Notes: generated by a model not told the origin, from the letters alone. A stretch of 64,000 nucleotides of DNA from Gavia stellata (GCF_030936135.1 NC_082618.1:6793034-6857033), one strand, 5' to 3'. Counted from the stretch's first letter, positions 39,101-52,045 are shown. Program-made: numbers and translations.

Positions 39101-42100
39101 GTGGCTGGAATGGATGTGGAGTTGACAGTGGAAGAAAGAAACCTGCTTTCTGTTGCATATAAAAACGTGATTGGAGCCAGAAGAGCTTCCTGGAGAATAA
39201 TCAGCAGCATTGAACAGAAAGAAGAAAACAAAGGTGGAGAAGATAAATTAAAAATGATTCGGGAATATCGGCAAATGGTAAGATGCAGTTGGTGTTGTGG
39301 CATAATGCCGTTTAGTTGAGGTCCATTTTTGTTACTCTTGCCATAAACTGCCCTGGTATTCTAGATTGTCTGCAGTGTGGTGAGCTGTAATAAGGTGACA
39401 GTCTTGAAAGGATGAAGTTTGTTCCTTGTCTGGAGAATAAATATACTTGGTGAAGGGGAGAGGTTGGGTGTGTTTGTGTAAATGCTCAAAAGGGCAGTAG
39501 ACTTGAAGGAGAAAGGGAGGGCTTTTCCTTCAGTGCCTCTACATACCTGCTAAATATTTGAATGGTGCTGGCACTTTGTTTCATCCCTACTTAACTCAAG
39601 TGTAAGGCTGCATGTTCTCAGGAGGCTTATTCTTTCCCCTCCAACCTGACTTATCCCAAGCAACTTTTCTTGGAAAATTAATCAAAGGAGGTGTTTGTCT
39701 GTCAAGCTGCTTCTTCTGATAAAAGTTCCTTTGGCTCATACAGACCTTGACACTTCGTGCTATTGCAGTAGTCTGTCCTACAGAGCTCAAAATATTAACA
39801 CTGTTGGTTGAAATGCCAATGGGGAGGGATCTTCGGTGTTGTTCTTGGCAAAATGACAGGCAGTGTAAGCCAAATGGCCCCTTCCTTTGATTCCTTTACC
39901 TTGTCTCTTATCACTGTGATAGTTGCATTGCATGTACATTGGCCTTGTTTTGTTACTTTTTTCCCCCAGATGAAAACTTGGCAGGTGTTGGTTGAAACTA
40001 ACTGCTTAGCAGTTGGGTGACAGTGAAAAGTAGTTGCCTAGTTAGTCTTGCACAATTGAACTGGCAGACCTATTATAAGCTCAGAGAGCTATGCCTGCAT
40101 TGAAATGAGTGCTGAGATAGTATGGCTTCTCTGACAGCATCTGGTTCTTAAAATACAGATTTTTAATTTGTCCCTGAGCTGGTCAGTTACACTGATAGCA
40201 GTTAAAGCAGTCAATTTGAGATGAAGCACTCCATGTTCCTGGGGATGGGGGATGTTAAGATGTCATGGTCATCTCAACTGTGAAACTTGCATATGTAATA
40301 ACCTCTAAGGCCTTGCTATTTTCTCTCTCTTGAGAGGGGGAAAAATTGATGCACATATCTTCACGCTGACTCTAGGCAGTCTGTGCAACTTTACCTAAAA
40401 TGGAGAACTTGGAGCAAGCTTTGACTTTCATCTGTAAGGGCTAATGAAACCTTCAGCTATTAGAACAGTGAGTAGTTGTTCCCCCCTTCCTTAAATGATG
40501 GTTTAGCATGGAGCAGGCATGCTCCCATACTATTTAAATCCCACACATTTCTGCAGAGGCTTAATCTCCATTATTTGAAGACAAGTGCCTCCACATGGTT
40601 CAGATCTTCACTTCCAGAGAAACAGTGGAGTCTCTTATATCACCTGGCACTGATTCATATACCACCAATGGAAATGATGTTGGCTTGGAAATTGTTTCTC
40701 AGGAATGGCTCTGGACTACTTTCTGTTGACTCATAGGGTTTCTGTTGCTCCATGGAATTGTTAAAGTTGTGAGTTTCTAATTTTAAGCTGGCATGCTGAT
40801 GGGATGAGACTCTGCCAGTTACATAGAGTCCCAAATACCATTTCTTGATGGGTGTCTAAAATCTTTCTAACAGACTGTATAAAATAAAACAATAGCTATC
40901 TGATGATTGTTTAAATTTGTCTTGTGCTTCCAGTTCTTTTTGTGTGTTTTGTGGGTGGTTACTATCTTGCAGCAAAGATCCTTTAATAGTGAAAAGACTT
41001 TTTTCTTGTTTTTGAAAGGGCTGTAAAAAAGGCCTTGTTCTGCATCGCTCTTTGTAAAGAGGGCAAGTACCATGCAGAACAGACCGGTGTGCAAGAAATA
41101 AATGTACGTAGTCCTTGGGGTATCTGTCAAGAGAGAGGCCACGTGAAGTGCAGTGCCATGCCAATGGTATCCTCAGCTGCTAAATCCTTAAAGGGAATAG
41201 CTGTCACAGTTGCTTTAGGTGGAAGAGTGCTGTGGAGAACTGTAATGCAGTTCCATACTGGAGAAAGACCAGATGTGTCTACTCAGCTCTTGCCTGAGTT
41301 TTCCAAGAGGCTTCTATGTATCATCTGCAGCTGAAGACCAAGTCCTGTTTGTAGCTGCTGGGAAACTTACTATGAGTTAGCATCTGCTGTAAGGAGAGTG
41401 TTAATGGGTTTGGCAAGATGGCATGGGAGCAGTAAGAGCCTGAAGAACATATTGCAAAGGTTTGGATGATGCTTCTCACTGTTGCTGCAGTGCTGCTCTG
41501 AACAGATAAGATCCACTACAGACTCAGCACAGTTCTGGTTATTATGCTACCTTGTCAACAAATAACCATAGCATTTTTTAGAGTAAGTTTAGTGTTGTTG
41601 GGAGACCCTTCCCAGGCTTGAAAGCCTCTGAAGAAGGAAAAAAAAAACCAACCCAAAACAAAACACTTGTCTGGGGACTGACAGGCCAAGTGTAAAGCAC
41701 TGGGGAGTGGGAGAACCAGCATCTCTAGAAAAATGCATCTCTCACCTACCACCAGAACCAGGTGTGACCTTGCTCAGCTATAGAGTGCTTCTAGAGTTGA
41801 AATAGAAGATGTAGCTTGTGTGTAAGTAATTACTTGACGGTTTTCATCTCCATCAGTAGTTATTATAATTTAGCACATGGCTCTTAAATGTGTGGAGTTT
41901 GTTTGAGCTGCTCACCAGCATGACTCGGGGCAGAACTCAAGGGAAGATGGTGTTGTCAGAGCAGGGCTGGGCTGGTTTTGTCTGAGGCATACGCAAGGCG
42001 ATACTGAGAGATGATGGAAGACGCCAGGCTATGCCTTTACCCAAGCCACTTAAGATAAATGTAGTAAAACACGTACATAGCCATGGGGGAAAATGCCACT

Positions 42101-45100
42101 TACTTGCTTCCTTTGTAGACCAGCTGCTTTTCTGGGTCCTGTGGCCATTTGGATACACAAAAGTGGAGCCCCTGGCTTTCTCATCTGACTGCATCTCTGT
42201 AGATGAGAACACACTGAAGCTTGCAGTCTTCGTCCTTGAGAGGATGAAGTGTATGTCTGCACATAATGCAGTTCACTTCCTTGCGGTAAAACCAAATCCC
42301 TTCCCTAATAGCATAGGACAAGTATTCACCTTCCTCTTACTGGTCTGTATTTGTGGCATATGAGAATTTGTGTTTCTAGTGCTCTGACTCACCACCTGGG
42401 TTGTATTCTGGGGCAGCTGCAGGGCTGTCTTCTCCTTCCCCTCTTCTTAGAAAGGTTAGGTGATGAATTGGTGTAAATGTGAGTGTCTGTCTGTTTTGGC
42501 AGGGGTGGGGGGAGGTAGGTTACAGGCTTTAGCAACTGTTTCCTATCGTTCTAGTTTCATGTTGCATCTCAGTTGTGAGGTGCAGCTATTTTGGGGGTTA
42601 CGTATTAAAACAGGTCAAAGAACTAGTACAGGCTACCCTTCCCCTGGTTGCTCATAGTAAGTTTCCTTATTTAGATTATCAGGTGGTTTAGAAGCTTTTG
42701 TATCTGCAGAGCTAAGAACACAGTTTGGAATCTGATTAAGCCAGCACTACCAGTAAAATAAAGAGAGGCAGAGTGGATTGTGGTGGCTTTTACACATCCA
42801 TCGGGGTGAGCAGTCTCTTTCCTTGTCAGTCAAAGCCTATAGTACCATACATCATATTTGGAGCTGGAACGGTGGTAGGTGCTAAACCTACCTTTTCTGA
42901 ATGCTCTGAACAGGCTTAGTGCAGGCTCTTGTGCTGGTCTGCTGCTTTGCAGAGCTCATTGAGCCACTCTGTCTAGAACAGATCCTTTTCATAAAAGACC
43001 TTCTAGGGTTTTGTTGTGGGTTTTTTGGTATTGTTCTTAATCAACTCAATTTGTATCAAATCTTTTTAAACTAAGCTTGGTCAGGATGTTTACATTGCCC
43101 TGGACAGCAGCTGATCTCTGATTAACTTGTGTGAGTGATCCTTTAAGCAAAGCTGAGAAAGGTCTGTCTGAGATGAAATAGAAGTTTGTACGTGTATGGT
43201 TATTTAACAAAAGAGGATTAGAAACTGATTTAATTCTTTGCAGTTTTGCTGAAGATCTCTCTGCAAAAGAAGTCATTGAAAAAGAGGACCAAGAGGAAAG
43301 AAGTTTGCAGGAACTGACTGCTGGCCAAAGGTTTTATAGCTTTTGTAGCCCAAGAATATATGAAGTAGATTCTTCTCAAGTGACCATATTTCAGCAACTT
43401 CCTTAAGCATTTGTCACATAACTTTAAGTGTAGCATCTAACTCTTCCTCTGAATGCTGGGGCATTCTGACATTGTTTGTATATGAAATTTGCTGCAGATT
43501 AATTTCTCTAAAGGAACTTAGCAAATTTGTTAAGTAATTTTGTACAAATTGGTATGTTTATGTATGTGCCAGTTTAACATTTATTTTGCATCTATAACTT
43601 TAACAGCTTTTGAGGTTAGATGTTGTGGTTACAAACCCTAATAGTTTGGGAGCAGCTATATGGTGATAAAAATATTACATGGCAAGAACAATGCTTAAAG
43701 AAAGAAGGAAGGAAAACTGCATGGGTGGGAGGATAGAAAGGGATAGTGGACTGAGTGGGGCTGCTCTTGTGATCAGACATGCAGTTGCTGCTAGCTTCCT
43801 GTAACTAATGTTGATGCCTTTGCTTGAACACCTCTACTTTAGAGTACATAAAAGTAGCTTGAGCCAGAGTTGTCTTCAGCTGTAGCTATGAAAGTTGCTG
43901 CGAAAACATGAAAGAGCAGCAATAGGTTACTACCTGCATTTAACCAACCACTCCTACTATGAATGACATGGATGCTCAGAGTAAGTCTGGTTTTGGCAAT
44001 GTTGATGTCAAAAGACAGTTTTTAGCTTTTTTGGGGTATGCTTAGTTTCTTTGCTTTCAGGTGTGAAACTTTCTGTGGTAAAACCTAACCTCATAGACCT
44101 TGCTTTATATTCTAAATTAGAAAAAAATGAAGGTGATGTGACAACATTTTCAACTTTGGCTGTTAAAATCCAATACCTGTTTTTTAAATAAGGCTTTATA
44201 CATTGGTTTTCTTTGGCCACAGATGTCACTGTTAGTGTTGATGATTTCTGCTTTTTCTCTGAGTTGCTGCGCTTTGCTTTTTTTGCCTGCTTCTCAAGTT
44301 TGTATCTTCTGGAGTTTGTTTTCCTCTTGTATCTGACCTTTTTGTTTGTGTGGCATATCTTTATTCTGTTCTGATACTCCATTATTTTTGTCTTAAGGCT
44401 CTTCTGTTAGAGCTTTGCCTCCCAAGTAGTCACTAGAAACTTGTTGCGAAGGTGCCATTTAACCCTGGGTGAAATGGAGTTTAGCTGATTTGTATTAATT
44501 ACCTTCAAGTTGTCCCCTTCACTGTTGCCACTTCTAGGGCAGCCTTCCAGGATCAAAAACTTAAGGAATTAGGAGTTGTGCAAGCCTTGCAGTAAGGCAT
44601 TATATCCTAAGACAGACTTAATGCAGCTGTCTAGCAAGATGTGTTCCAGGGAATTTATAATTCCATTATTCAGTTATACATTTCATCATACATCAGTCCT
44701 TGTCCTTTTTGTGTGCTAGCTAATTATGCAGAACTGTTTTGGTCAACGCACCTGTGGAACAGCTGAATTTTTTTGTTGTTGTTTTTTCTTCTGTCCTCCC
44801 CCTCCTTGGATTTTTATGATGTTGCCTGTTTAGATAATTTGGATATTTTTGAAATAGCTCTTAGTCTTACGTGCTAACCTTGCCTCCTCTTTTTGTTTTG
44901 TATTTTTTAATAGGTTGAGACTGAACTGAAGTTAATCTGTTGTGACATTCTGGATGTACTGGACAAACACCTCATTCCAGCAGCTAACACTGGCGAGTCC
45001 AAGGTTTTCTATTACAAAATGTAAGTATCTTCTTGTGAGGCAAAGACCTCTTACTGTATCTGAACTAGAGACAAATAAAGTAGCTATACATGTGTCTTTG

Positions 45101-48100
45101 CCTACTCAACCACAGCAACTTCTTCTAGAAAGAGGGCAGTTCAGTCATGTCTAACCAATACCCCTTTTTTGGCTACCTTTGAGGTGTTAGTGGCCCGATC
45201 ATGTGGTTTTGGATAGATGATGTTTGGAATAAGGTCATGAGAACTTAACATAAGCTGTTGTGCAGCTCTTAGATGTAAGAAACAACAGTTTTCTTTAATT
45301 GAGCTAATAATGTAGAGACTGCATCCTGGCTTCAGTAGTTTTTTGCATGAGCTGTACACTCCTCATAAAGAGAAGAAAATGAGGTAGACAGATAACTGTC
45401 ATGTAGTGTCAACCTCACAATTGCGTTATTAAGTGAAACTTGGCCGTTGAGTGTGTTGCTGTAGTCACTAGTTTGATGCGTATTTTGTATTTTTCTGAAG
45501 CCTAGTTTAAATCTTGAAATGATCAGAGAGTGTTTTCCCCTCTAGTTGAATTATCTCTACTCTTCAGATCAAAAACTTGTCTAGTTTAGATGAGATGCAG
45601 TTGTACAGAGAAACAGTTGAGTAATGGAGAAGGTAATGCTATGATTTTGTGTACTAATGCAGGAAAATAAGTGAACCCAAACTGGTTTTCCTGCCTGATG
45701 GTTTAAAATTCACTTAATTGCTGTCCAGACAGTAATTCAGCAGCGGTGTCCTTAGTGTGTGAATGTATAAACATCAGTTTTGGAATGGAGCCGTTTATTT
45801 AGTGGCTGGTGGGGAAATAAAGACTTCTCACTGTACATTCTGTTTCTGTTTTCAGGAAGGGGGACTACCATAGGTATCTGGCTGAGTTTGCCACAGGAAA
45901 TGACAGGAAGGAGGCTGCAGAGAATAGCTTGGTGGCTTATAAAGCTGCTAGTGATATTGCAATGACAGAACTCCCGCCAACACATCCTATCCGCTTAGGA
46001 CTTGCGCTCAACTTCTCTGTATTCTACTATGAAATTCTTAATTCTCCTGATCGTGCCTGCAGGTAGGTAGTGACTAGGAAGATGAAGAAAATGTCTGTGA
46101 ATATGAAACAAGCCAGAAGTGCTTGCTGCTTGGGTAACTGCTTTTCCTCAACAGAAACTCTGGGCTGGCTTTTTTCCTACTAGTAGTTGGTGACTTACTC
46201 TGTTAGAGGTCAGTTAATCGGAAAGGTTTTCAATTTTGCTGTTTTCTTCCAAGTCCAGACCCATTTGTGTATCTGGGAGTAGATCATGTATGAGAAGCAG
46301 AGTAGTCATTGATCAACTAATGGCAGCTTAACAGCTTGCCATATTAACTCTGCATGCCTTTATCCTGCAAAAAGTGCGAGGTGATTTAACTTGCCGCCTC
46401 TTGCTGTTGGCAATTACACAAGGTAAGAGGGGTCATGTTACTAATTTCTGTGAACTGTGAGCATGTATAGAATGACAGTAGCTCATCTATCTGTAGGGGT
46501 TCAGCTCATATGAGCATAAAAGTGAGGACTGAAGCAAATACCGTTTGTCTTCTGTTCCTGTCATTGCAGGTTATGTAATATACTTGCTTTTAACAGACCT
46601 TGATCACTTGTACCGCAAGATGTAGAAATGTTTAATAAAACCAATATTCTTGAGTAAGACGACACTGTTCGTAAGCACACAAAGGGACTGGTTTTGAAGA
46701 TGGGAGATACTCGGATAAACGTATAAACACTGTTAAATAATATAAAAATTTGTTACAGAATCTATGGATGTCATGTAGCCAAACTAGAAGATGGGTGTTC
46801 TGAGGCACAGGTTTAACTTGTGTGCTTCTGGATTCTGTTTAGCAATGTATGTTAAATCTGATTTATTCTGTGCTTACAGGTTGGCAAAAGCAGCTTTCGA
46901 TGATGCTATTGCAGAACTGGATACACTGAGTGAAGAAAGCTATAAGGACTCTACACTTATCATGCAGTTGTTACGTGATAATCTGACACTATGGACTTCA
47001 GACATGCAGGGTGATGGTAAGTAAACTCTGCTCTAAAATGCTGCTGTTCCCGATCTCTGCCAGGAAAACAGAGCATGGAAGTGTAGATTGGTTTGGTGTT
47101 TTACTTCTGTCTTTCCCAATAATTTACTTTCCTGAACTCTGCCCTTTTCTTAACAGTGGGTAAGTTGATGGGGCTGGCACTAGCTTTTTTGATAAGCTTT
47201 TCACCTCTCACTTGAAGTAAGGAGGTGTAGAATTAGTAACTTAATTTTTTTTCTCCCCACCTGGCTGTTCAGTCATCTGTGATTATTTTAAAAGCAGTGA
47301 TTTCATTAATTCAGCTTTTCTTTCTTATGGCTCATGTTCATCTATGATTGTCATTCCAACCAGACATGAATTTCCAGTGCAGGAGGAAGTATTGCAAATG
47401 ATCTAGGTTCCCTTTTTCCAGGTCACTCAATATTTCTGTTGGCATTTTAGTGGAAGATTTGCTGCCATCATACTAATCACCTTAAAGCACTTACCATATC
47501 TTTTACTCTTCTTATGAAGAACTGACTATGAAGAGAAGAGGAGAAAGCAAAAGGGATTTTGTAAAATACTTTGTTACCGGGGTGGGGGGGGGGGAAAGCT
47601 TGAGGAAATCTAATTTGCTATTTGAGATGTTTGAAGTACTTTCTTTAATACTCCCAAAAATGCTGGCTTGTGATTCCTGAAGTAGGCTATTGCCAGAGCA
47701 AATAGCGAATATATCCCCTGGCAGTACAGGAGCGTGGGACATTGATTGCTTCTGTTTACTAGCATCTAATAGTTTATTTAAATAGTTATTTAAATAGTTA
47801 TTTAAATTTTTAGAGGGATTTTTGGCATTCTGAATGGACTTTTTCCTTTCATACTTAGCATTGTATGTGAAAGCATAAATTTACTCTTGTTTAGTTGAGT
47901 TATGCCTTCTGTTTCACCGATTATTGCTAGTGAATTAAACATACTCTCTATCTAGAAAGATGAAACTCGCACGCACTTCTGCAAAAAATGTGTCCTGGAG
48001 AGACAAGTGGAAAGAGCTGGCTTTCTTTGCTTTTAACTTGGGGGGGGGGGGGGGGGGGGGCAGTCCTATTTAGAGTATGTTAGGTACTTAGAAACGCATA

Positions 48101-51100
48101 GAAGTTTGAAATGACATTACTGCTCAACTTCAGATAAATAAATGAGTTGGTTTTTTTGTAAGTTGGTACTTGAAGCATGGTGATAGCCATATAGCATTAC
48201 ATTGGAGTACTTTACTGGTGTAGTATCCATTTGAAAGCAATTGTAGAATCTATTTTTATTGACTGCCTGGTTTTGTGTAGGGTTGATGGGTTTGTTTTAA
48301 AGGAGTAGTGATACTTGATAGCTTCTAGCTCTTTGCATAGAACATGAGTATTGAATGTTGCAGGTCACATTTTACCCCTATTTCTTCGGGTTTTTGACAG
48401 AACTAGGAAAACTGTAAATGTGCGTGTTCTTGGCTCCTAGGTTACCTGACATTCTAGTGCTTAGTCTCTTGCAAGGGACTACGTCTTGCTTTCAAAGGTG
48501 TAAGATTATCTAATGGTGCAAAAGCATATGTACGTATCCTGGATGGATCTGTACAGACTGCACTAAATACTGCAGGTATTACTAGATGCCTTCCTTGCCA
48601 TGGTTAGGCATTGGAGAAAGAAATGTGTTCCTAATTCCCACAATTAAGATGTGACTTTTCTTTTAATGGAGCCAAATGTCCTGGTGCTCTGTGGGAACAC
48701 TGAGGAAGCAGTTTCGGTTAAGTAACAAGGCCGGATTGCTGTTGAGAGATAGTGGCATTAGAACATCTTCCAAAAGCTATCTTTATTTGCATGTGAGCTG
48801 ACTAACGTGTCTCATATCTCATATATTGTAGAAGTTGAACAAGATTATTTACAGAGGCTCTTTATATTTCTTTTTGCATAATCTAGATTCAAATTCCTTG
48901 TTTCATAATTAGCTCCATAGCATAGAAAACAGGTATTTTTGTTCTTCCTGAAGTATTTCAGATTATTCTAGTTACTGTTTATGATGCATGCTAGAAAGAT
49001 AATGATTACAAAATTTAAAATACTGTAGGAACTACTTAAAATCGTGGTGTAGTTCTTCAGGTCCACAAAAAACACCGTGTTTATGCATAATGTTTAGACA
49101 TAGGTGCAAAGTAAAGTCTTCTCATTTCCTCATACCATGCTTATATGCTGAGTGCATTTAAAACTGTTGGTTCCAGAACTCTGTATTTCTGAAGGGGGTT
49201 AGAGCCTTTGAAGATTGGTAAGAGTTAACAGTGGCATTCAGAAAGATCATCAAAACTACCAGTTTCCTGAGGGGTGGGGACGTGAAAAAGGCTTGTTCTT
49301 TTGCAATAAGCTTTTGCCTGTTTTGATGCCAGTTGTGTAGGTTGTAGGGAATGACTTTCTAAAATCAGGTGTAATTCAGCTGCTACGCTTTCTCATCTCA
49401 TTTACTGTATCTTTTAACCATGTCATAGACAAGCTGTTTAGTTTATTTTCACGCTTGTAATGTCGTCTTCATATGATTCCTGTTCTCCCCTTCTTTCCTG
49501 CTGTATAGATTCCTAAAGGAAAGTCCAACTGTTCATTTCCTAAAAACTCTACTTTGTAAGTCTTCGACGTGGCTCAATGAACTTTTCAGCGTCAGTTTTC
49601 TTCCGATCACTAATCATGCTTGCCTCTGTCACTCTCTTGCTGCTGATAAATTGCTTGGATCTTTGACTCCATTCCAGGGCTAAGCAATGTTCTACCAATT
49701 TGTGACCTGTTACCCCTACCCAGGTCCAATATGCTTGACTAAGATCTGAAGTAACTTACATGTTTTGGGAATTGAGCTGCACACCTGGATGGATATTAAG
49801 AATATTTGGGCATGAAAAGTATTTTCACTATCGCCTGTTACAGGAGTATTTGCTTAAGCGCGTTGGCCTAGAGCATGCTCAGATCTTCTTTTAATCATCT
49901 TCCTGGGTTAGGGCCTCTGCTGTCTTATCTTAAATGATCTGTTGTGTAACTTTAAAATGTAAATTTTGTTGTTGAATGTCAGATGTTTTGTGTTCCTAGG
50001 CCACCTCTTCCAAAATCTGCCTTGTATTGTACCTGGTAATAATTCTGAATCTGGACATGCTCTTAACAGGCGTTCTGATTATATGCTGAAAGTCATTTGT
50101 CTCATTTGATTGGATTTTATTGCAAATTAATTTTTGAAGGGGTAGTTTTTCTTTATTGCCCTTAAGAGAGTACCATCTCACATGGTTAAGGATAATTGTA
50201 AAGAAAACGTTTTTTAGTTTCTCTTATCAATTAAACTTAATCATGCATGTGTTATGGCACTAGCTGAAGTACACTAAACTTTTTCCTGTTGCAGTAGAAA
50301 TCGGGCAAAGATGTGCAGAAGGCATTGCATGCATCTCACCCAGGGGCAGCTGAAGTATAACCAAATGCTTACTACAAGAGTCTTTATAGATGGACTTCCA
50401 TTTCACTGCATGTCGCAGCCTGGTTGAATAGGTCTAAACTGGCCATTTTTCAAGAGAAGTTAATTTCCACAAAATATTTTCCATAATAACCTGAAGCGTA
50501 GGGTCTCTTGTCATATTGGACTTGAAGTAGGGATGTTTTTTCATACTACTTTTGGTACCTTTAATAATACATGCCATCAGTGTTACTTTATAAAATCGAG
50601 TGCAGTACTTCGTTGAGACTTGAGTGGACTGGGGCAGAAAAAAGTTTAATTTCTAAAAACTGTCTCATTTCTGTAGCTACTGAGTAGATGTCCTTAGGTG
50701 CTGTCTGGTGTAGAGATGAGGTTTTTGGGAAGGTATGTTCTGATTTAAGGATGTTGATCTACAGCCATTCTGATGACTTTTGTCTTGGCTGTTCATCTCT
50801 TGATCAACAGGACTGATCACATGCAGAGTCTGAGTTTTCAGAAAGGGTGGTTTGTTGTTTGTCCTGATGACAGAGTATGTCCTCTAATAGCCTGTGCTAC
50901 AGTCCTGTATGAAATGTGACGAGGTGATTATAAGGCTTAATTTCCATGGAAACGCTTCACTCCAGAACTGGCTATGTTATGAGAGTGTGTGTGTGTCATT
51001 TATGTAAGTGTGTGAGTGAGCGTGTGTACTTGCATGAAAATATTAATCTCTAGATGCTTGTTAAGTCATTCTGCAGGTCTCGTTTTTAAAAGTTAACGCC

Positions 51101-51179
51101 ATTCTTACTTTTAAACACTTTCATAGGTGAAGAACAGAATAAAGAAGCGCTGCAGGATGTGGAAGATGAAAACCAGTGA
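27133..51179 (+). CDS. YWHAE: YWHAE, 14-3-3 protein epsilon (255 aa), six coding exons
   Basis: 14-3-3 epsilon is a dimeric scaffold that binds phosphoserine/threonine motifs in partners such as RAF, CDC25 and NDEL1 and controls their location and activity. Coding exons: 27133-27196, 39078-39277, 44914-45020, 45856-46062, 46880-47016, 51127-51179. Every junction is GT/AG, and the joined frame is exactly 768 nt, giving 255 residues, the family length. The phosphopeptide pocket is intact: Lys50, Arg57, Arg130 and Tyr131. The N-terminus [20 protein letters not shown] and the acidic epsilon-specific tail [14 protein letters not shown] identify the isoform. By my reading, the protein is identical to the human one. 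The promoter is a CpG island; introns 1 (11.9 kb) and 2 (5.6 kb) are long. Identification is certain. Confidence 0.99.
27256..27268 (+). promoter_or_regulatory. YY1-type motif 1, YWHAE intron 1
   Basis: ACAAAATGGCGGC matches the YY1 core (AAAATGGCGGC). It is the first of three copies within 190 bp, just after exon 1. Binding is inferred from motif. Confidence 0.6.
27311..27322 (+). promoter_or_regulatory. YY1-type motif 2, YWHAE intron 1
   Basis: CAAAATGGCGAC, second copy, one base off the commonest core. Same strand and similar flanks (followed by TGGG) as copy 1, which hints at local duplication. Confidence 0.55.
27434..27445 (+). promoter_or_regulatory. YY1-type motif 3, YWHAE intron 1
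   Basis: TAAAATGGCGGC, third copy on the same strand, next to a GCGGCCGC stretch. Confidence 0.55.
32600..33110 (-). mobile_element. Degraded CR1-like LINE, reverse transcriptase fragment
   Basis: On the minus strand the translation shows FKKG, then NYRPINLT, then, after frameshifts and stops, [27 protein letters not shown] and ITSRITQ (the TSGVPQ position). These are successive blocks of the non-LTR reverse transcriptase. The catalytic FADD block and the 3' end are missing. It is an old, dead insertion in the opposite direction to YWHAE. The CR1 superfamily is the best guess; the exact subfamily is not determined. Confidence 0.8.
37861..37932 (+). mobile_element. CR1-type LINE 3'-end fragment
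   Basis: GTCTTTTCCAACCTAAATGA followed by TTCTGTG resembles the CR1 3' terminus (CTTCCAACC...ATTCTATGATTCT). A 5'-truncated old copy within YWHAE intron 1; the 5' limit is approximate. Confidence 0.6.
39078..39277 (+). CDS. YWHAE: YWHAE coding exon 2
   Basis: Residues 22-88: [20 protein letters not shown] through REYRQM. Contains the pocket residues Lys50 and Arg57 ([14 protein letters not shown]). Donor GTAAGA at 39278. Confidence 0.98.
39278..44913 (+). other. YWHAE: YWHAE intron 2
   Basis: 5.6 kb, acceptor TTTTTTAATAG ending at 44913. No recognisable exon, RNA gene or repeat family was noticed; short open frames here look random. Confidence 0.75.
44914..45020 (+). CDS. YWHAE: YWHAE coding exon 3
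   Basis: Residues 89-123 plus two bases of Met124: [20 protein letters not shown] through KVFYYK. Donor GTAAGT. Confidence 0.98.
45021..45855 (+). other. YWHAE: YWHAE intron 3
   Basis: 835 bp between GTAAGT and TTTTCAG. Nothing else is seen in it. Confidence 0.8.
45856..46062 (+). CDS. YWHAE: YWHAE coding exon 4
   Basis: Completes Met124 and runs through Cys192 plus two bases of Arg193: [20 protein letters not shown] through SPDRAC. It carries the phosphate-binding pair Arg130-Tyr131. Donor GTAGGT. Confidence 0.98.
46063..46879 (+). other. YWHAE: YWHAE intron 4
   Basis: 817 bp, acceptor GTGCTTACAG. Nothing else is recognised. Confidence 0.8.
46880..47016 (+). CDS. YWHAE: YWHAE coding exon 5
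   Basis: Completes Arg193 and runs through Asp238 plus one base of Gly239: [20 protein letters not shown] through [11 protein letters not shown]. It forms the last conserved helix of the 14-3-3 groove. Donor GTAAGT. Confidence 0.98.
47770..47808 (+). repeat. Short AT-rich tandem repeat
   Basis: About three copies of a 13-base unit (ATAGTTATTTAAA) in a row in YWHAE intron 5. Likely slippage. Confidence 0.7.
48040..48060 (+). repeat. Poly-G homopolymer, 21 bases
   Basis: Uninterrupted G run in YWHAE intron 5. Its length is likely to be polymorphic or error-prone in sequencing. Confidence 0.9.
51127..51179 (+). CDS. YWHAE: YWHAE coding exon 6 (C-terminus)
   Basis: Completes Gly239 and encodes [16 protein letters not shown] and the TGA stop. 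This acidic tail is the isoform-specific end of epsilon. Confidence 0.98.
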
Positions 51180-52045
51180 GACACAAAGGCCAACAAGAGA
51201 ACCCATCTCTGACCACCCTTCCCCTTCCCCACAAAAACCCTCAGTGTCACTCTGAGAACCACCAAATCTGACTTTTACATTGGGTCTCAGAATTTAGGTT
51301 CCTGCCCTGTTGGGTTTCTTTATTTTTATTTTTTTTTTACACAGTTTAAAAGTTCTTAAAGGCAAGAGTGAATTTCTGTGGATTTTACTGGTGCCAGCTT
51401 TTAGGTTCTTTAAGACACTAACAGGACTGTGCAAAGGCTCTTTCAGCATTACTGTATTGTCTCCTGCCAGGTGTGGCGAGATTGCCATTAGAAGTGGATG
51501 TTACACCCGAAGGCTGTTAGACTTGTAAGGGAGAGATTTGTTATGGCAAGGTAGTGCGCATGTGGTGGCATTTTTCTTTTTTTATAACTGTTTAAACTGA
51601 ATTTTATACCAATGTTTAAACTTAATTGGGTGTTTAGCTTGAAGTTACAGGTTGCATTGGGACATATATTGTAGTGGTTTTACTGTATAAAAACAAAAGT
51701 TTCCAAACTGCTGAAATGTTGCTGAAAATCATGGTGCTGGTAACAGTTCAACAATCCGTGGCTGCTCATTCTTGCCTATTCTTTACTTTTCCTCAAAGCA
51801 GGTTAGCATTGAAGGTGGCATTGATAAGCCTGCATGCGTGTTCAATATTTTTTCTTTCTCCCTCCCCTTTCCCCATCTCCCTTCGCTCGCTCAACCTCTT
51901 TTGTTCAGTATGTGTAACTTGAAGCTAATTTGTACTACTGGATATCTGACTGGAGCCACAGATACAGAATCTGTATTGTTCTTACTGAAACACAGCATGG
52001 AATTAACATTAAACTTAAATAAAACAAACCTAAATTAAAAATGCC
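51180..52045 (+). other. YWHAE: YWHAE 3' UTR
   Basis: About 860 nt, U-rich, ending around an AATAAA at 52018-52023 with a following A/U-rich tract. This gives a short-isoform UTR; no other signal of comparable quality lies between the stop and the MYO1C end. Confidence 0.75.
52018..52023 (+). terminator. YWHAE: YWHAE poly(A) signal
   Basis: AATAAA within AAACTTAAATAAAACAAACC, about 840 nt after the stop codon; a U-rich stretch (TTTCTTTTATATTTC) follows. Confidence 0.7.

Larger units (their letters stand above)
47017..51126 (+). other. YWHAE: YWHAE intron 5
   Basis: 4.1 kb. It holds a 12-G run at 47587-47598 area, three near-identical AGTTATTTAAAT units at 47770-47808, a 21-base G homopolymer (48040-48060) and a short GT-rich tract at 50980-51030. 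No exon is seen. The acceptor TTTCATAG ends at 51126. Confidence 0.75.
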
